Below are positions 27,660 through 37,290 of a stretch of 64,000 nucleotides of DNA, piece by piece (within the stretch, counting starts at the first letter, position 1; the number at the start of each line of letters is the position of its first letter). The notes beneath the pieces are model-generated. The model was given only the letters and a program-made list of their open reading frames with translations. It did no database searches and was not told the DNA's origin. A program made the translations under genes and the position numbers. The stretch is from Paenibacillus oceani (GTDB taxonomy: Bacteria > Bacillota > Bacilli > Paenibacillales > NBRC-103111), in NCBI RefSeq assembly GCF_014705615.1, contig NZ_JACXJA010000014.1, forward strand, positions 175,773-239,772, given 5' to 3'.

Positions 27660-28968
27660 AGATTATTTATCTCAGGAAGAGATCGACGCGCTGCTTCGGC
27701 AAACGAGCGAAGATTTCAGCGGCGCTTCGTCGTCAGACGGCCCACCTTCCGTTGACGATTACTTAAGCCCGATCGAGCAGGACGCTCTTGGGGAGATCGG
27801 CAACATCACGTTCGGCAGCGCGGCAACCGCACTTTCCACCCTGTTGGGGAAAAAGGTGGATATCACGACGCCGAAAGTGTCGATCATCGCCCGGGAGGAA
27901 TTGGAGCGGGAGTTTCCGAGGCCGCATGTGGCGATTCACGTCAATTACGTGGACGGTTTCGACGGGATCAACTTGCTGGTCATTAAGACGAAAGACGCGC
28001 AAGTGATCGCCGATCTGATGATGGGGGGAACCGGCAACGTTGCGGAGGACTCGGAGCTGTCGGATATTCATATCAGCGCCGTTCAGGAAGCGATGAACCA
28101 AATGATGGGCTCATCCGCCACCTCGATGTCCACGATCTTCAATCGGTTTGTCAATATATCTCCGCCGGGCATCAACATTTTGGATTTGCCGAACGGGGAA
28201 GGAAAAGACCAGCTCCCTCGCGAGGAAGTGTTCGTCAAAATCTCGTTCCGCCTGATTATTGGGGATTTGATCGACTCTACCTTGATGCAGCTGCTCGCTG
28301 TTTCCTTTTCCAAAGAAATGGTCAACATTCTGCTCGGCGGAACTGATGTTCAGCCTGAGCCGGCACCGGTCTCGCCGCCAGCCCCGGCCCAGGAGCCGCA
28401 GCAGCATTATGAACAGCCGCCGATGAGGCAGGAGCCGGACCCGATGGCAGGGTACAATCACGCGCCGATGGCTCCGCAGATGCCGATGCCGCAGTACGAT
28501 CCCTACGGTCAGCCTCCGATGATGCATCAGCAGCCGCCGATGGGCCAGCCTTATCAACAGCCTTACCAGCAGCCGATGTATCAGCAGCCGATGTACCCGC
28601 CGCAGCAACCGCCGATACCGCAAAACTATGGCGGAATTCCGGGACGCAGCGTTAACGTGGCACCGGCGCAGTTCGGCAATTTGACGGGCGCCTCGATGCA
28701 GCCGGACGATTCGAATTTAAACTTGCTGCTCGATATTCCGCTAAAGGTTACAGTCGAGCTCGGCCGGACCAAGAAACTGATCAAAGATATTTTGGAATTT
28801 TCTCAAGGTTCGATTATCGAGCTGGATAAACTGGCCGGCGAACCGGTTGATATTTTGGTTAACAACAAGCTGATCGCCAAAGGCGAGGTCGTGGTTATCG
28901 ATGAGAATTTCGGTGTGCGGGTGACCGACATCATAAGTCAGATGGACCGCATTCAAAAATTACAATAA
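27649..28968 (+). CDS. fliY: Flagellar motor switch phosphatase FliY
   Basis: A 439-residue protein: an N-terminal CheY-P-binding peptide (YLSQEEIDALLRQ), a CheC-like phosphatase domain with both active-site helices (DALGEIGNITFGSAATAL; AVQEAMNQMMGSSATSMST), an unusually long Pro/Gln/Met-rich linker (about residues 235-345) and a C-terminal FliN/SpoA domain (LGRTKKLIKDILEFSQGSII). It removes phosphate from CheY-P at the motor and takes the place of FliN. The start is ATG 27649 within the end of fliM; the upstream TTG at 27625 is unlikely. Confidence 0.97.
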   Translation: MTSKDYLSQEEIDALLRQTSEDFSGASSSDGPPSVDDYLSPIEQDALGEIGNITFGSAATALSTLLGKKVDITTPKVSIIAREELEREFPRPHVAIHVNYVDGFDGINLLVIKTKDAQVIADLMMGGTGNVAEDSELSDIHISAVQEAMNQMMGSSATSMSTIFNRFVNISPPGINILDLPNGEGKDQLPREEVFVKISFRLIIGDLIDSTLMQLLAVSFSKEMVNILLGGTDVQPEPAPVSPPAPAQEPQQHYEQPPMRQEPDPMAGYNHAPMAPQMPMPQYDPYGQPPMMHQQPPMGQPYQQPYQQPMYQQPMYPPQQPPIPQNYGGIPGRSVNVAPAQFGNLTGASMQPDDSNLNLLLDIPLKVTVELGRTKKLIKDILEFSQGSIIELDKLAGEPVDILVNNKLIAKGEVVVIDENFGVRVTDIISQMDRIQKLQ

Positions 28969-28990
28969 TCCCGGGAGGATTGACTACTCA

Positions 28991-29353
28991 ATGGCTAACA
29001 AAATTTTGATCGTAGACGATGCAGCATTCATGCGGATGATGATAAAGGATATTCTCAGCAAGAACGGATATGAGGTTGTCGGGGAAGCGCAAGACGGCTC
29101 CGTCGCAGTTGAAAAATACAAAGAATTGAAGCCGGATCTCGTCACGATGGATATTACGATGCCGGAGATGGACGGAATCGCCGCACTCAAAGAAATCAAA
29201 AAGTTCGACGCCAACGCCAAAGTGATTATGTGCTCGGCTATGGGCCAACAGGCGATGGTTATCGACGCGATTCAAGCAGGCGCCAAAGATTTTATCGTAA
29301 AGCCTTTCCAGGCGGACCGTGTTATTGAAGCAATCAAGAAAACGTTAGGATAA
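28991..29353 (+). CDS. cheY: Chemotaxis response regulator CheY
   Basis: A 120-residue single receiver domain. The phosphorylated aspartate is D54 (LVTMDITMPEMDG), the acidic pocket is IVDDA at residues 7-11, and the lysine is in FIVKPF. CheA phosphorylates it and it binds FliM/FliY at the motor. GGGAGG lies upstream of the ATG. The ATG of the next frame overlaps its stop by one base. Confidence 0.98.
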   Translation: MANKILIVDDAAFMRMMIKDILSKNGYEVVGEAQDGSVAVEKYKELKPDLVTMDITMPEMDGIAALKEIKKFDANAKVIMCSAMGQQAMVIDAIQAGAKDFIVKPFQADRVIEAIKKTLG

Positions 29354-29376
29354 TGGCTGGGGCAGCGGGGGGACGA

Positions 29377-30027
29377 TTGAAGTTGCAAAGCATCTATAGG
29401 CATCTTGCCGCTTTGGCCGTCCTGACCATTCCGGTATTGGGGTACGCCGTGCCGTCTGCAAACGCGGAAGACCGATCGGGCCCGGACAGTTTTCCGGGCG
29501 TGACGAACACTGGCGGAGTTCAGGCGGATTCGGGCGCGGTTTTTCTAATGATGGTGAAAGTGCTGTTTTTCCTTATTCTTATTATCGGATTTTTCTTGCT
29601 GATTATTAAGTTTTTATCCAAAAAAAAATTAAGCTGGATGCAGGGGCGGGCGGTGAAGTCGCTCGGCGGAGTTCCTTTGGGACCGAACAAGTCCGTGCAG
29701 ATTGTTGAAATCGGCAGGTCCATTTATGTTGTCGGGGTAGGGGGCGACGTCAATCTGATTCAGAGAATCGACGACCCGGAGGAAGTCGCAATCATTACGG
29801 CTTCCCTCACTTCCGATTCGACCGGAAGCGGGCAAGGCATGCAAAAGCTGGGCGAGCTGATTGGCGGATGGACCAAGCGGAAGAAGGAACCTGCCCGGGA
29901 AGACGAAATGACCGCTTCGTTCCAGGATGTGTTCCAGTCGAAAATGAAAAATATGTCGGGGCGGAAAAAGATGATTGAAGATTTGCTTAGCCAAAACGAC
30001 AAGCCGGACGGGAAGGCGGACTCATGA
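29377..30027 (+). CDS. fliO: Flagellar biosynthetic protein FliO (FliZ of Bacillus)
   Basis: A 216-residue protein with a signal-like N terminus (LAALAVLTIPVLGYAVPSANA), an extracellular part, a membrane helix (VLFFLILIIGFFLLIIKFL) and a cytoplasmic domain with GGVPLGPNKSVQIVEIGRSI, typical of FliO. It helps assembly of the FliP-FliQ-FliR export gate. I set the start at TTG 29377 behind GCGGGGGGA; ATG 29353, in frame and overlapping the cheY stop, is the alternative. It overlaps fliP by 4 bp (ATGA). Confidence 0.9.
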   Translation: MKLQSIYRHLAALAVLTIPVLGYAVPSANAEDRSGPDSFPGVTNTGGVQADSGAVFLMMVKVLFFLILIIGFFLLIIKFLSKKKLSWMQGRAVKSLGGVPLGPNKSVQIVEIGRSIYVVGVGGDVNLIQRIDDPEEVAIITASLTSDSTGSGQGMQKLGELIGGWTKRKKEPAREDEMTASFQDVFQSKMKNMSGRKKMIEDLLSQNDKPDGKADS

Positions 30028-30788
30028 AACGATCCTTCGTTCTTCTGGGGGCGATGATCGTCCTGCTGCTGGTCTGGTCGCCCGCTCCAGCCTACGCCGC
30101 CCTCCCGATTCCAGGCATCAACCTGGAGATTGGCAACGGGGAAGGCCCGGCGGGCACGGCTAATACGGTAACTCTCATTTTGCTCGTCACGATATTGAGC
30201 CTAGCTCCTTCGATTCTGGTGCTCATGACAAGCTTCACCCGTATCGTCATCGTTCTTAGCTTCGTCAGGACGGCGCTAGGCACGCAGCAGATGCCTCCGA
30301 ACCAGGTGCTGATCGGCATCGCCTTGTTTCTCACCTTGTTCGTCATGTCGCCTACGATTGGCACGATGAACGAGACGGCGATCCAGCCGTTCCTGAGGGG
30401 TGAGATTCAGCAGGCCGAAGCGCTGGACAAAGCGGTGCTGCCGCTCAAAAAGTTCATGATGGCGCAGACGCGCGAAAAAGATTTAATGCTGTTTCTGAAC
30501 TACTCGAAGGCGGAAAAGCCTACAGGGGTGGAGGATACTCCGCTGACTGCGCTTTTGCCGGCTTTCGCCATCAGTGAGCTGAAAACGGCTTTTCAGATGG
30601 GTTTTATGATCTTTATTCCGTTTCTCGTCATCGATATGATCGTGGCCAGTACTCTCATGTCGATGGGGATGATGATGCTTCCCCCGATTATGATATCGCT
30701 GCCGTTCAAAATTTTGTTGTTCGTTCTTGTGGACGGCTGGTATTTGGTCGTCAAGTCGCTGCTGCTTAGTTTTCATCCGCCTGTCTGA
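30024..30788 (+). CDS. fliP: Flagellar export gate protein FliP
   Basis: A 254-residue membrane protein with a cleavable-type signal (VLLGAMIVLLLVWSP-like ... AYA), four membrane helices and the signatures MTSFTRIVIVLSFVRTALGT and GFMIFIPFLVIDMIVAS. Five FliP with FliR and FliQ build the export channel. The ATG overlaps the fliO stop. A 57-bp gap follows. Confidence 0.97.
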   Translation: MKRSFVLLGAMIVLLLVWSPAPAYAALPIPGINLEIGNGEGPAGTANTVTLILLVTILSLAPSILVLMTSFTRIVIVLSFVRTALGTQQMPPNQVLIGIALFLTLFVMSPTIGTMNETAIQPFLRGEIQQAEALDKAVLPLKKFMMAQTREKDLMLFLNYSKAEKPTGVEDTPLTALLPAFAISELKTAFQMGFMIFIPFLVIDMIVASTLMSMGMMMLPPIMISLPFKILLFVLVDGWYLVVKSLLLSFHPPV

Positions 30789-30845
30789 AACGGCTAAGCG
30801 AACATTGCGGCGACACCAATCGGATAGGAAAGGAAGCGAAGTACG

Positions 30846-31115
30846 GTGAGTTCCGAGTTCGTCATACGTTTAGCCGGAGAAGCCGTGTACACCGTGCTGA
30901 AGGCCAGTGCTCCGATGTTGGTTTTGGCGCTGGTCGTCGGTCTCATCGTCAGTGTCTTCCAGGCGGCAACGCAAATTCAGGAACAGACCCTTGCATTCGT
31001 TCCGAAAATTGTGATCGTCCTGCTGTCCGTTCTCGTGTTCGGACCGTGGATTTTACAAACACTGATCGACTACACGTACAATTTGCTGGACAACTTGTAC
31101 AAGTTTATAGGGTAA
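30846..31115 (+). CDS. fliQ: Flagellar export gate protein FliQ
   Basis: An 89-residue protein with two membrane helices (APMLVLALVVGLIVSVFQAA; PKIVIVLLSVLVFGPWIL) and the family motif FQAATQIQEQTLAFVPKI between them. Part of the FliPQR gate. It starts with GTG behind AAAGGAAG. Confidence 0.97.
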   Translation: MSSEFVIRLAGEAVYTVLKASAPMLVLALVVGLIVSVFQAATQIQEQTLAFVPKIVIVLLSVLVFGPWILQTLIDYTYNLLDNLYKFIG

Positions 31116-31124
31116 GGCGATTTT

Positions 31125-31919
31125 ATGGAAGCATGGATTCCGTTTCTGCCCAACTGGCTGCTTATATTTTGCAGGATTACCGCTTTTCTGCTCGCATCGC
31201 CCGTATTCTCCACCCGCGGCGTTCCCGCCCAATGGAAGATCGGCTTGGCGGCGCTAATCGCATTTCTGACGTTTGCCTCTGTCGGACTGAAGGAACCGGC
31301 AGACATTGACGGATTGTTCGTCGTATCGATCATTCGGGAAGTGCTGGTCGGACTGCTTCTCGGTTTCACCGCTTATTTGTTTTTTACGGTCGTGCAGATC
31401 GCTGGAGCGTTCATCGATATTCAGATGGGGCTTGGCATCGCCAACGTAATCGATCCCATGACCGGCGCGCAAAGCCCGATTATCGGCAATTTTAAGTTTA
31501 TTATCTCGATCCTTCTCTTTTTGTCTTTTAATGGTCACCATTACTTGTTCGACGGCATTATCAAAAGCTATCAATGGATTCCGCTTACGAACGAACTGTT
31601 CGCCCGCATTCAGCAGGGAGCGGTTCACGAATTTCTGCTTCGCTCGTTCTCCGACGTTTTCGGACTTGCTTTGCAAATGTCAGCGCCGCTCGTAGTCGCA
31701 TTGTTTCTGACGGACGTGGGACTCGGGATTTTGTCCAAGACGGCGCCGCAGTTCAACATCTTCGTCGTAGGCGTGCCGATCAAAATCATTGCCGGTTTTT
31801 TGCTGCTGATTCTTGTATTGCCCGGATTTATATTTTTGTTTCAGGATTTATTCGGCATGCTGTTCCGGGCGCTCGAACAGCTCGTGAACGTAATCGGCAC
31901 TGCGCCGGAACCATCTTAG
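31125..31919 (+). CDS. fliR: Flagellar export gate protein FliR
   Basis: A 264-residue membrane protein with about six helices and the family segments VFSTRGVPAQWKIGLAALIA and MGLGIANVIDPMTGAQSPII. It completes the FliPQR export gate. It follows fliQ by 9 bp. The C-terminal LLLILVLPGFIFLFQDLFG is typical of the family. Confidence 0.97.
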   Translation: MEAWIPFLPNWLLIFCRITAFLLASPVFSTRGVPAQWKIGLAALIAFLTFASVGLKEPADIDGLFVVSIIREVLVGLLLGFTAYLFFTVVQIAGAFIDIQMGLGIANVIDPMTGAQSPIIGNFKFIISILLFLSFNGHHYLFDGIIKSYQWIPLTNELFARIQQGAVHEFLLRSFSDVFGLALQMSAPLVVALFLTDVGLGILSKTAPQFNIFVVGVPIKIIAGFLLLILVLPGFIFLFQDLFGMLFRALEQLVNVIGTAPEPS

Positions 31920-31936
31920 CTTAGCACTGGGGGAAA

Positions 31937-33058
31937 ATGACGACCGTGCCGCGATTTGCGTTACCTCTCGACTTGCAGCTGTTCGCCGGTGAAAAAACGG
32001 AAAAAGCAACCCCGAAAAAGCGGCAGGATGCCCGAAAAAAAGGGCAGGTCGCCAAAAGCATGGAGCTTCCTTCCGCGATGATCCTGTTTTCGGTCATGCT
32101 GCTCTTGTTCGGATACGGCACGATTATGAGGGACAAAATCGAAAATATGTTCGTTGTCTCGTTTTACGACTATATCAACATGGAGATGACGACGGACAAT
32201 ATTTCGATTATATTCGGCCGGCTTATATTCGAGGGACTGCTGCTGCTCGCACCGATATTCGGAATAGCCGTCGTAATGGCAGTCGTGGCGACCTTCTCGC
32301 AAATTGGCTTTTTAGTAACGACAGAAACGCTTAAAATGCAGTTCAACAAGCTCGATCCGATTAAAGGGCTCGCCAACATGTTCAAGATTCGCGCTTTGGT
32401 GGAGCTGCTGAAATCGATTTTGAAGCTCACCGTCATCGGGCTTGTCGTCTTTTTTACGATATGGAACGAAAAAGATCAGTTTATTCAGATGGCGTCTTGG
32501 CCGGTCATCCATACGTTCTCTTATACGGCCAGGCTTATTCTGATGCTAGGCGTCCAAATCGCCGTACTCCTGCTCATTCTCGCGCTGTTTGACTTCATCT
32601 ACCAGCGTTATGAAATGGAAAAAAACTTGAAGATGTCCAAGGACGAAGTGAAGCAGGAATACAAAAATACCGAGGGAGATCCTCTGATCAAAGGGAAAAT
32701 CCGCGAGAAGCAGAGGCGTATGGCGCTGCAGCGGATGATGCAGGACGTTCCCAAGGCCGACGTAGTCATCACGAACCCGACGCACTTTGCGGTTGCGATC
32801 CGGTATGATCCGAAAAAAGCGGAAGCTCCCGTAGTGATTGCAAAGGGGATGGATTATATCGCGCTCAAAATCAGGGAGGTTGCCGAAGAACACGGCATTG
32901 TCCGGATGGAGAACAAACCTCTCGCGCGCGCTTTGTACAATCAGGTGGAGATCGGACAATCGATACCGGCGGAGCTGTTTCAAGCGGTCGCGGAAGTGCT
33001 GGCATACGTGTATAAGCTGAAAGGCAAAGATCAACCGGGGAGGAGGACCAAGCCATGA
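31937..33058 (+). CDS. flhB: Flagellar export switch protein FlhB
   Basis: A 373-residue protein: an N-terminal cytoplasmic segment (EKTEKATPKKRQDARKKGQV), four membrane helices (residues about 35-210), and a C-terminal domain with the autocleavage motif N280-P-T-H (ITNPTHFAVAIRYDP). Cleavage after the Asn lets FliK switch export from hook to filament proteins. Its C-terminal domain is the closest visible relative of the orphan protein at 1266-1577. ATGA overlap with flhA. Confidence 0.98.
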   Translation: MTTVPRFALPLDLQLFAGEKTEKATPKKRQDARKKGQVAKSMELPSAMILFSVMLLLFGYGTIMRDKIENMFVVSFYDYINMEMTTDNISIIFGRLIFEGLLLLAPIFGIAVVMAVVATFSQIGFLVTTETLKMQFNKLDPIKGLANMFKIRALVELLKSILKLTVIGLVVFFTIWNEKDQFIQMASWPVIHTFSYTARLILMLGVQIAVLLLILALFDFIYQRYEMEKNLKMSKDEVKQEYKNTEGDPLIKGKIREKQRRMALQRMMQDVPKADVVITNPTHFAVAIRYDPKKAEAPVVIAKGMDYIALKIREVAEEHGIVRMENKPLARALYNQVEIGQSIPAELFQAVAEVLAYVYKLKGKDQPGRRTKP

Positions 33059-35088
33059 AGACGAGAGATCTAATCATCCTAACAGGCATCATCGGGATCA
33101 TTCTCATGATGGTTGTCCCGATTCCGATCATGCTGCTAGACTTTTTGCTTATCATTAATATCTCGATTGCTCTCATTATTATATTAATTGCGATGAATAC
33201 GCAGGATGCTCTCGACTTCTCGATCTTTCCGACCTTGCTGCTGATTACGACCTTGTTCCGGCTGGCGCTTAACGTATCGACGACCCGTATTATTTTAAGT
33301 GAAGCGGAAGCGGGAAGCGTAGTCGGCACATTCGGTTCGTTTGTGGCCGGGGGCAATCTGGTCATCGGGTTCGTCGTCTTCCTTATTCTCGTTGTCGTTC
33401 AGTTCATCGTTATTACGAAAGGTTCTGAGCGGGTTGCGGAAGTCGGAGCGAGATTTACGCTCGATGCCATGCCCGGTAAACAGATGGCGATTGATGCGGA
33501 CCTCAACTCCGGTCTGATTAACGAACAGGAAGCGAAGGACCGTCGTAAAAAAATCGAACGGGAAGCGGATTTCTACGGAGCGATGGACGGAGCGAGCAAG
33601 TTCGTTAAAGGGGACGCCATCGCGGGAATTATTATTTTGCTCATCAACCTGATCGGCGGTTTCATTATCGGAGCTACGTATCACGACATGAGCATGATGG
33701 AATCGCTACAGACGTTCTCCGTACTTACGATCGGGGACGGTCTCGTCAGCCAGATTCCGGCGCTGCTGATCTCGTCCGCGGCAGGCATTATCGTCACTCG
33801 CGCCGCTTCGGAAGGCAACCTGGCGACAGACTTGACGGCTCAGTTGTTCAGTTATCCGAAGCTGTTGTACATTGTGGCGGGCACTGTGCTTTTTCTCGGC
33901 CTGTTCACCCCGATCCATCTGCTCACTACAGCTCCGATCGCCGGTCTGCTAGCTTTAGCGGCTTACCGGATGCAGCGGAATTTGTCGCAGAAGGCTGCGG
34001 AGACGGAGCAGCTCGTAGAAGAGCAGCAGATTGAGGAAGTGCGCAGTCCGGAAAGCGTCGTGACGCTGCTGCAGGTCGATCCAATCGAGTTCGAATTCGG
34101 TTATGGACTGATTCCGCTTGCCGATACGAACCAGGGCGGCGACTTGCTCGACCGGATCATTATGATCCGCAGACAGTGTGCGCTCGAGCTCGGACTGGTC
34201 GTGCCGGTCATCCGGATTCGCGACAACATCCAGCTTAGACCGAACGAATACGTCATTAAGATTAAAGGGAATACGGTAGCCCGCGGCGAGCTGCTGCTCA
34301 ATCATTATTTGGCTATGAGCCCGGGCATCGACGACGATTCCATTACGGGAATCGATACGACGGAGCCGGCGTTCGGCCTTCCGGCATTGTGGATCGATGA
34401 GAATATGAAGGAGCGGGCGGAACTGTCCGGTTATACGGTCGTTGATCCTCCTTCGGTAGTCGCCACTCATTTAACCGAGATTGTGAAACGCCACGCCCAT
34501 GAGCTGCTGGGCCGCCAAGAGACGAAGCTGCTGATCGAAAACGTCAAGGAAACGTACCCGGCGCTGGTGGACGATCTCGTACCGAACGTGCTGAACGTGG
34601 GCGACATTCAAAAGGTGCTCGCCAAGCTGCTGAAGGAGAAAATATCGATCCGCGATCTTGTCACCATTTTCGAAACGTTGGCCGATTACGGAACGTATAC
34701 CAAGGACCCCGATATTTTGACCGAATATGTCCGTCAGGCGTTGTCGAGACAAATTACGAACCAATACGCGAACGGTCTGGATTCCCTCAAAGTAGTCACG
34801 ATCGGACCTTCGCTGGAGAAGAAAATTGCCGACAGCGTTCAGCAGACGGAGCACGGTTCTTATTTGGCGCTTGACCCGGTCGCTTCCCAGACGATTCATC
34901 AGAAAGTATCGGAACAGCTGACGAAACTCGTTCAGCAAGGACAGCAGCCGGTCATTCTGGCCTCGCCTACGATCCGGATGTACTTGCGGCAGCTGCTGGA
35001 GCGCACGATGCAGGATATTACGGTGTTGTCTTACAGCGAGCTGGAGCCGCAAGCTGAAATTCAGAGCGTAGGGGTGGTGAATTTATGA
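33055..35088 (+). CDS. flhA: Flagellar export protein FlhA
   Basis: A 677-residue protein: about eight membrane helices in the first 320 residues with the FHIPEP-type loop (GSERVAEVGARFTLDAMPGK; KFVKGDAIAGIIILLINLIG) and a large cytoplasmic domain that forms the nonameric docking ring for chaperone-substrate pairs. It starts in an ATGA overlap with flhB and ends in another with flhF. Length is typical. Confidence 0.98.
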   Translation: MKTRDLIILTGIIGIILMMVVPIPIMLLDFLLIINISIALIIILIAMNTQDALDFSIFPTLLLITTLFRLALNVSTTRIILSEAEAGSVVGTFGSFVAGGNLVIGFVVFLILVVVQFIVITKGSERVAEVGARFTLDAMPGKQMAIDADLNSGLINEQEAKDRRKKIEREADFYGAMDGASKFVKGDAIAGIIILLINLIGGFIIGATYHDMSMMESLQTFSVLTIGDGLVSQIPALLISSAAGIIVTRAASEGNLATDLTAQLFSYPKLLYIVAGTVLFLGLFTPIHLLTTAPIAGLLALAAYRMQRNLSQKAAETEQLVEEQQIEEVRSPESVVTLLQVDPIEFEFGYGLIPLADTNQGGDLLDRIIMIRRQCALELGLVVPVIRIRDNIQLRPNEYVIKIKGNTVARGELLLNHYLAMSPGIDDDSITGIDTTEPAFGLPALWIDENMKERAELSGYTVVDPPSVVATHLTEIVKRHAHELLGRQETKLLIENVKETYPALVDDLVPNVLNVGDIQKVLAKLLKEKISIRDLVTIFETLADYGTYTKDPDILTEYVRQALSRQITNQYANGLDSLKVVTIGPSLEKKIADSVQQTEHGSYLALDPVASQTIHQKVSEQLTKLVQQGQQPVILASPTIRMYLRQLLERTMQDITVLSYSELEPQAEIQSVGVVNL

Positions 35089-36371
35089 GGGTAAAACGAT
35101 ATGTGGTCGACTCGATGCCGGATGCCCTGCAAAAAATTCGCACAGACCTCGGCAAGGACGCCGTCATTCTGAATACGAAAGAAATTCGCTCCGGAGGGTT
35201 TCTCGGCCTGTTCGGCAAAAAGAAGATCGAGGTCATCGCCGCCACCGATGCCGGTCAAGCTCAGCCGGCACCGCCGGCGATGTCCCCGGCCGCCTTCAAG
35301 ACGCCTCCTGCAGCGGGGGCTCAGTTGGCCAAACTGATTGAGGAAGCGAGCGCGGCAGCTGCCAAAAAGTCGGCAGCCGTTCCTTCCGCCCCAACAGCGT
35401 TGATGGAAGAGCCGGTGATCCCCCCCGTAGCGAGGCCTTCTCCGGTCCGTGAGGTTCGAGAAGGTCGAGAGATCCGCGAAGTGCGGGAGCGCGGCAAAGA
35501 GGATCTGCTGCTCGACGAGATCAAATCGATGAAAGAGATGATGAGCAGGTTGACGGCTTCAGCCGCAGAAAGACCCCGATATCCGGAACGGCTTCTCAAG
35601 TTCGAGCGGCTGCTGCTTGAGCACGAGGTATCGCCCGATCTGGTTGAGAAGCTGCTCGGCAAAGCGGCGGAGGAGTTTGAAGGCGAGTTTTCTCCGAAAA
35701 CCGACGAGTACGCCTATGAGCTGATCAAGCAGCAATTGAAACAGATTTTGTATACGCCGTATAACAAAGGGATTGCAAGCGATACGCGGATCGCTCATTT
35801 CGTCGGCCCGACCGGCGTCGGCAAGACGACTACAATTGCCAAGCTGGCCGCGGAGCAAGTGCTGAAGGAAAAACGTAAAGTAGGCTTTATTACGTCCGAC
35901 ACGTACCGGATTGCGGCCGTCGAGCAGCTCAAAACGTACGCCAACATCTTGAATGTGCCGCTGGAAGTCGTGTTTTCGCCTCAGGAGCTGGCAAGAGCGT
36001 TTCAGTCGCTGCAGGATTGCGACATCATCTTTATGGATACGGCCGGACGCAATTTCCGCAACCAGATGTACGTATCGGAGTTGAACGCGCTGCTCCAGTC
36101 CAAGGGCAAAAGCGAGACGTTCCTTGTGCTGAGCTTATCTTCGAAGTATAAGGACATGAAGGCGATCACGGACAATTTCGCCAAGTTCCGGTTGGACAAA
36201 GTATTGTTTACCAAGATGGACGAGACGAACTCTTACGGTTCGATCGTCAACCTGCTTTACGATTTCCCGCTGCAGCTGTCATACATCACAAACGGCCAAA
36301 ATGTGCCGGACGACATCGTAGAGACGAACGAAGACCGGTTGATCGATCTGCTGCTGGAGGACCGCGAGTGA
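35085..36371 (+). CDS. flhF: Flagellar biosynthesis GTPase FlhF
   Basis: A 428-residue SRP-type GTPase: an N-terminal basic B domain (RVKRYVVDSMPDALQKIRTD), an Ala/Pro and Arg/Glu-rich linker, an N domain and the G domain with GPTGVGKT at residues 241-248, DTAGRN and TKMDETNSYG. FlhF sets the place of flagellar assembly at the membrane. It dimerises with GTP and is stimulated by FlhG, encoded next. Confidence 0.97.
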   Translation: MRVKRYVVDSMPDALQKIRTDLGKDAVILNTKEIRSGGFLGLFGKKKIEVIAATDAGQAQPAPPAMSPAAFKTPPAAGAQLAKLIEEASAAAAKKSAAVPSAPTALMEEPVIPPVARPSPVREVREGREIREVRERGKEDLLLDEIKSMKEMMSRLTASAAERPRYPERLLKFERLLLEHEVSPDLVEKLLGKAAEEFEGEFSPKTDEYAYELIKQQLKQILYTPYNKGIASDTRIAHFVGPTGVGKTTTIAKLAAEQVLKEKRKVGFITSDTYRIAAVEQLKTYANILNVPLEVVFSPQELARAFQSLQDCDIIFMDTAGRNFRNQMYVSELNALLQSKGKSETFLVLSLSSKYKDMKAITDNFAKFRLDKVLFTKMDETNSYGSIVNLLYDFPLQLSYITNGQNVPDDIVETNEDRLIDLLLEDRE

Positions 36372-37243
36372 TGAGCGACCAGGCGCAAAGACTGCGCAAT
36401 CTGATTCGTTCCCAAGCGGAGCCACAGTCGTCATCAACCCGGATTCTTACCGTCACGAGCGGCAAAGGCGGAGTCGGCAAATCGAACTTCACCCTGAACT
36501 TCGCGCTTACCTTGCAAAAGAGCGGGTACCGGGTATTGGTGTTCGATGCCGATATCGGCCTGGCCAATATCGATGTATTGATGGGGATCAACTCCACCTA
36601 CAGCTTGTACCACCTGCTCAAACGCGAGAAAACGATATGGGAAATTATCAATAAAGGCAGCAACGGTTTGGAATATATTGCGGGAGGCTCCGGCTTCAAC
36701 GATTTGATGCGGCTTACGGAGGCGGAGATCGATTATTTTGCCGAGCAGGTCAATCTGTTGAACGGTTATGTCGATTACATCATCTTCGATACAGGCGCCG
36801 GCTTGTCCAAGGAGACGCTCCGGTTTATTGTCGCCGCCGACGAAACGATAGTAGTGACGACACCGGAGCCTACCGCGATCACCGATGCTTATGCAATTAT
36901 TAAAATGGTTCATTCGCTCGGACACGAAGTAGACTTCAAGCTGGTCATCAACCGGGTTACTGAGCTGCACGAGGGGAAGCAGACGGCCGACAAGATCAGT
37001 CTGGTCGCCAAACGGTTTCTGGGCATTCACATCCCGACTCTAGGTTTTGTGGAGGACGATCCGAATGTCATGAAAGCGGTGAAGCAGCAAACGCCGTTTA
37101 CCGTCGCTTATCCCGGCAGCGCCGCGTCGAGAAGCATCGAACGGCTGGTCAGCCGATACGTGACCGGGCAGATGGCACCGGAGCCGCAGCAGCAAAGCGG
37201 TGTTAAAGCTTTTTTCAACAAAATGAGGAAACTTCTGAAATGA
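36371..37243 (+). CDS. flhG: MinD-like ATPase FlhG (YlxH)
   Basis: A 290-residue ParA/MinD-type ATPase with the deviant Walker A TSGKGGVGKSNFTLN, the switch DADIGLANIDVLMG and FDTGAGLS. An N-terminal helix with Gln/Arg (MSDQAQRLRNLIRSQ) matches the FlhF-activating DQAxxLR motif. It controls flagellar number and pattern with FlhF. The start is ATG 36371 overlapping the flhF stop by one base; GTG 36368 is an equally spaced alternative. The C terminus (FFNKMRKLL) looks like an amphipathic membrane helix. Confidence 0.96.
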   Translation: MSDQAQRLRNLIRSQAEPQSSSTRILTVTSGKGGVGKSNFTLNFALTLQKSGYRVLVFDADIGLANIDVLMGINSTYSLYHLLKREKTIWEIINKGSNGLEYIAGGSGFNDLMRLTEAEIDYFAEQVNLLNGYVDYIIFDTGAGLSKETLRFIVAADETIVVTTPEPTAITDAYAIIKMVHSLGHEVDFKLVINRVTELHEGKQTADKISLVAKRFLGIHIPTLGFVEDDPNVMKAVKQQTPFTVAYPGSAASRSIERLVSRYVTGQMAPEPQQQSGVKAFFNKMRKLLK

Positions 37244-37290
37244 AATCAAGTCTACCGCGATACCGATGACATCAGGATGAGGTGAGGCTC

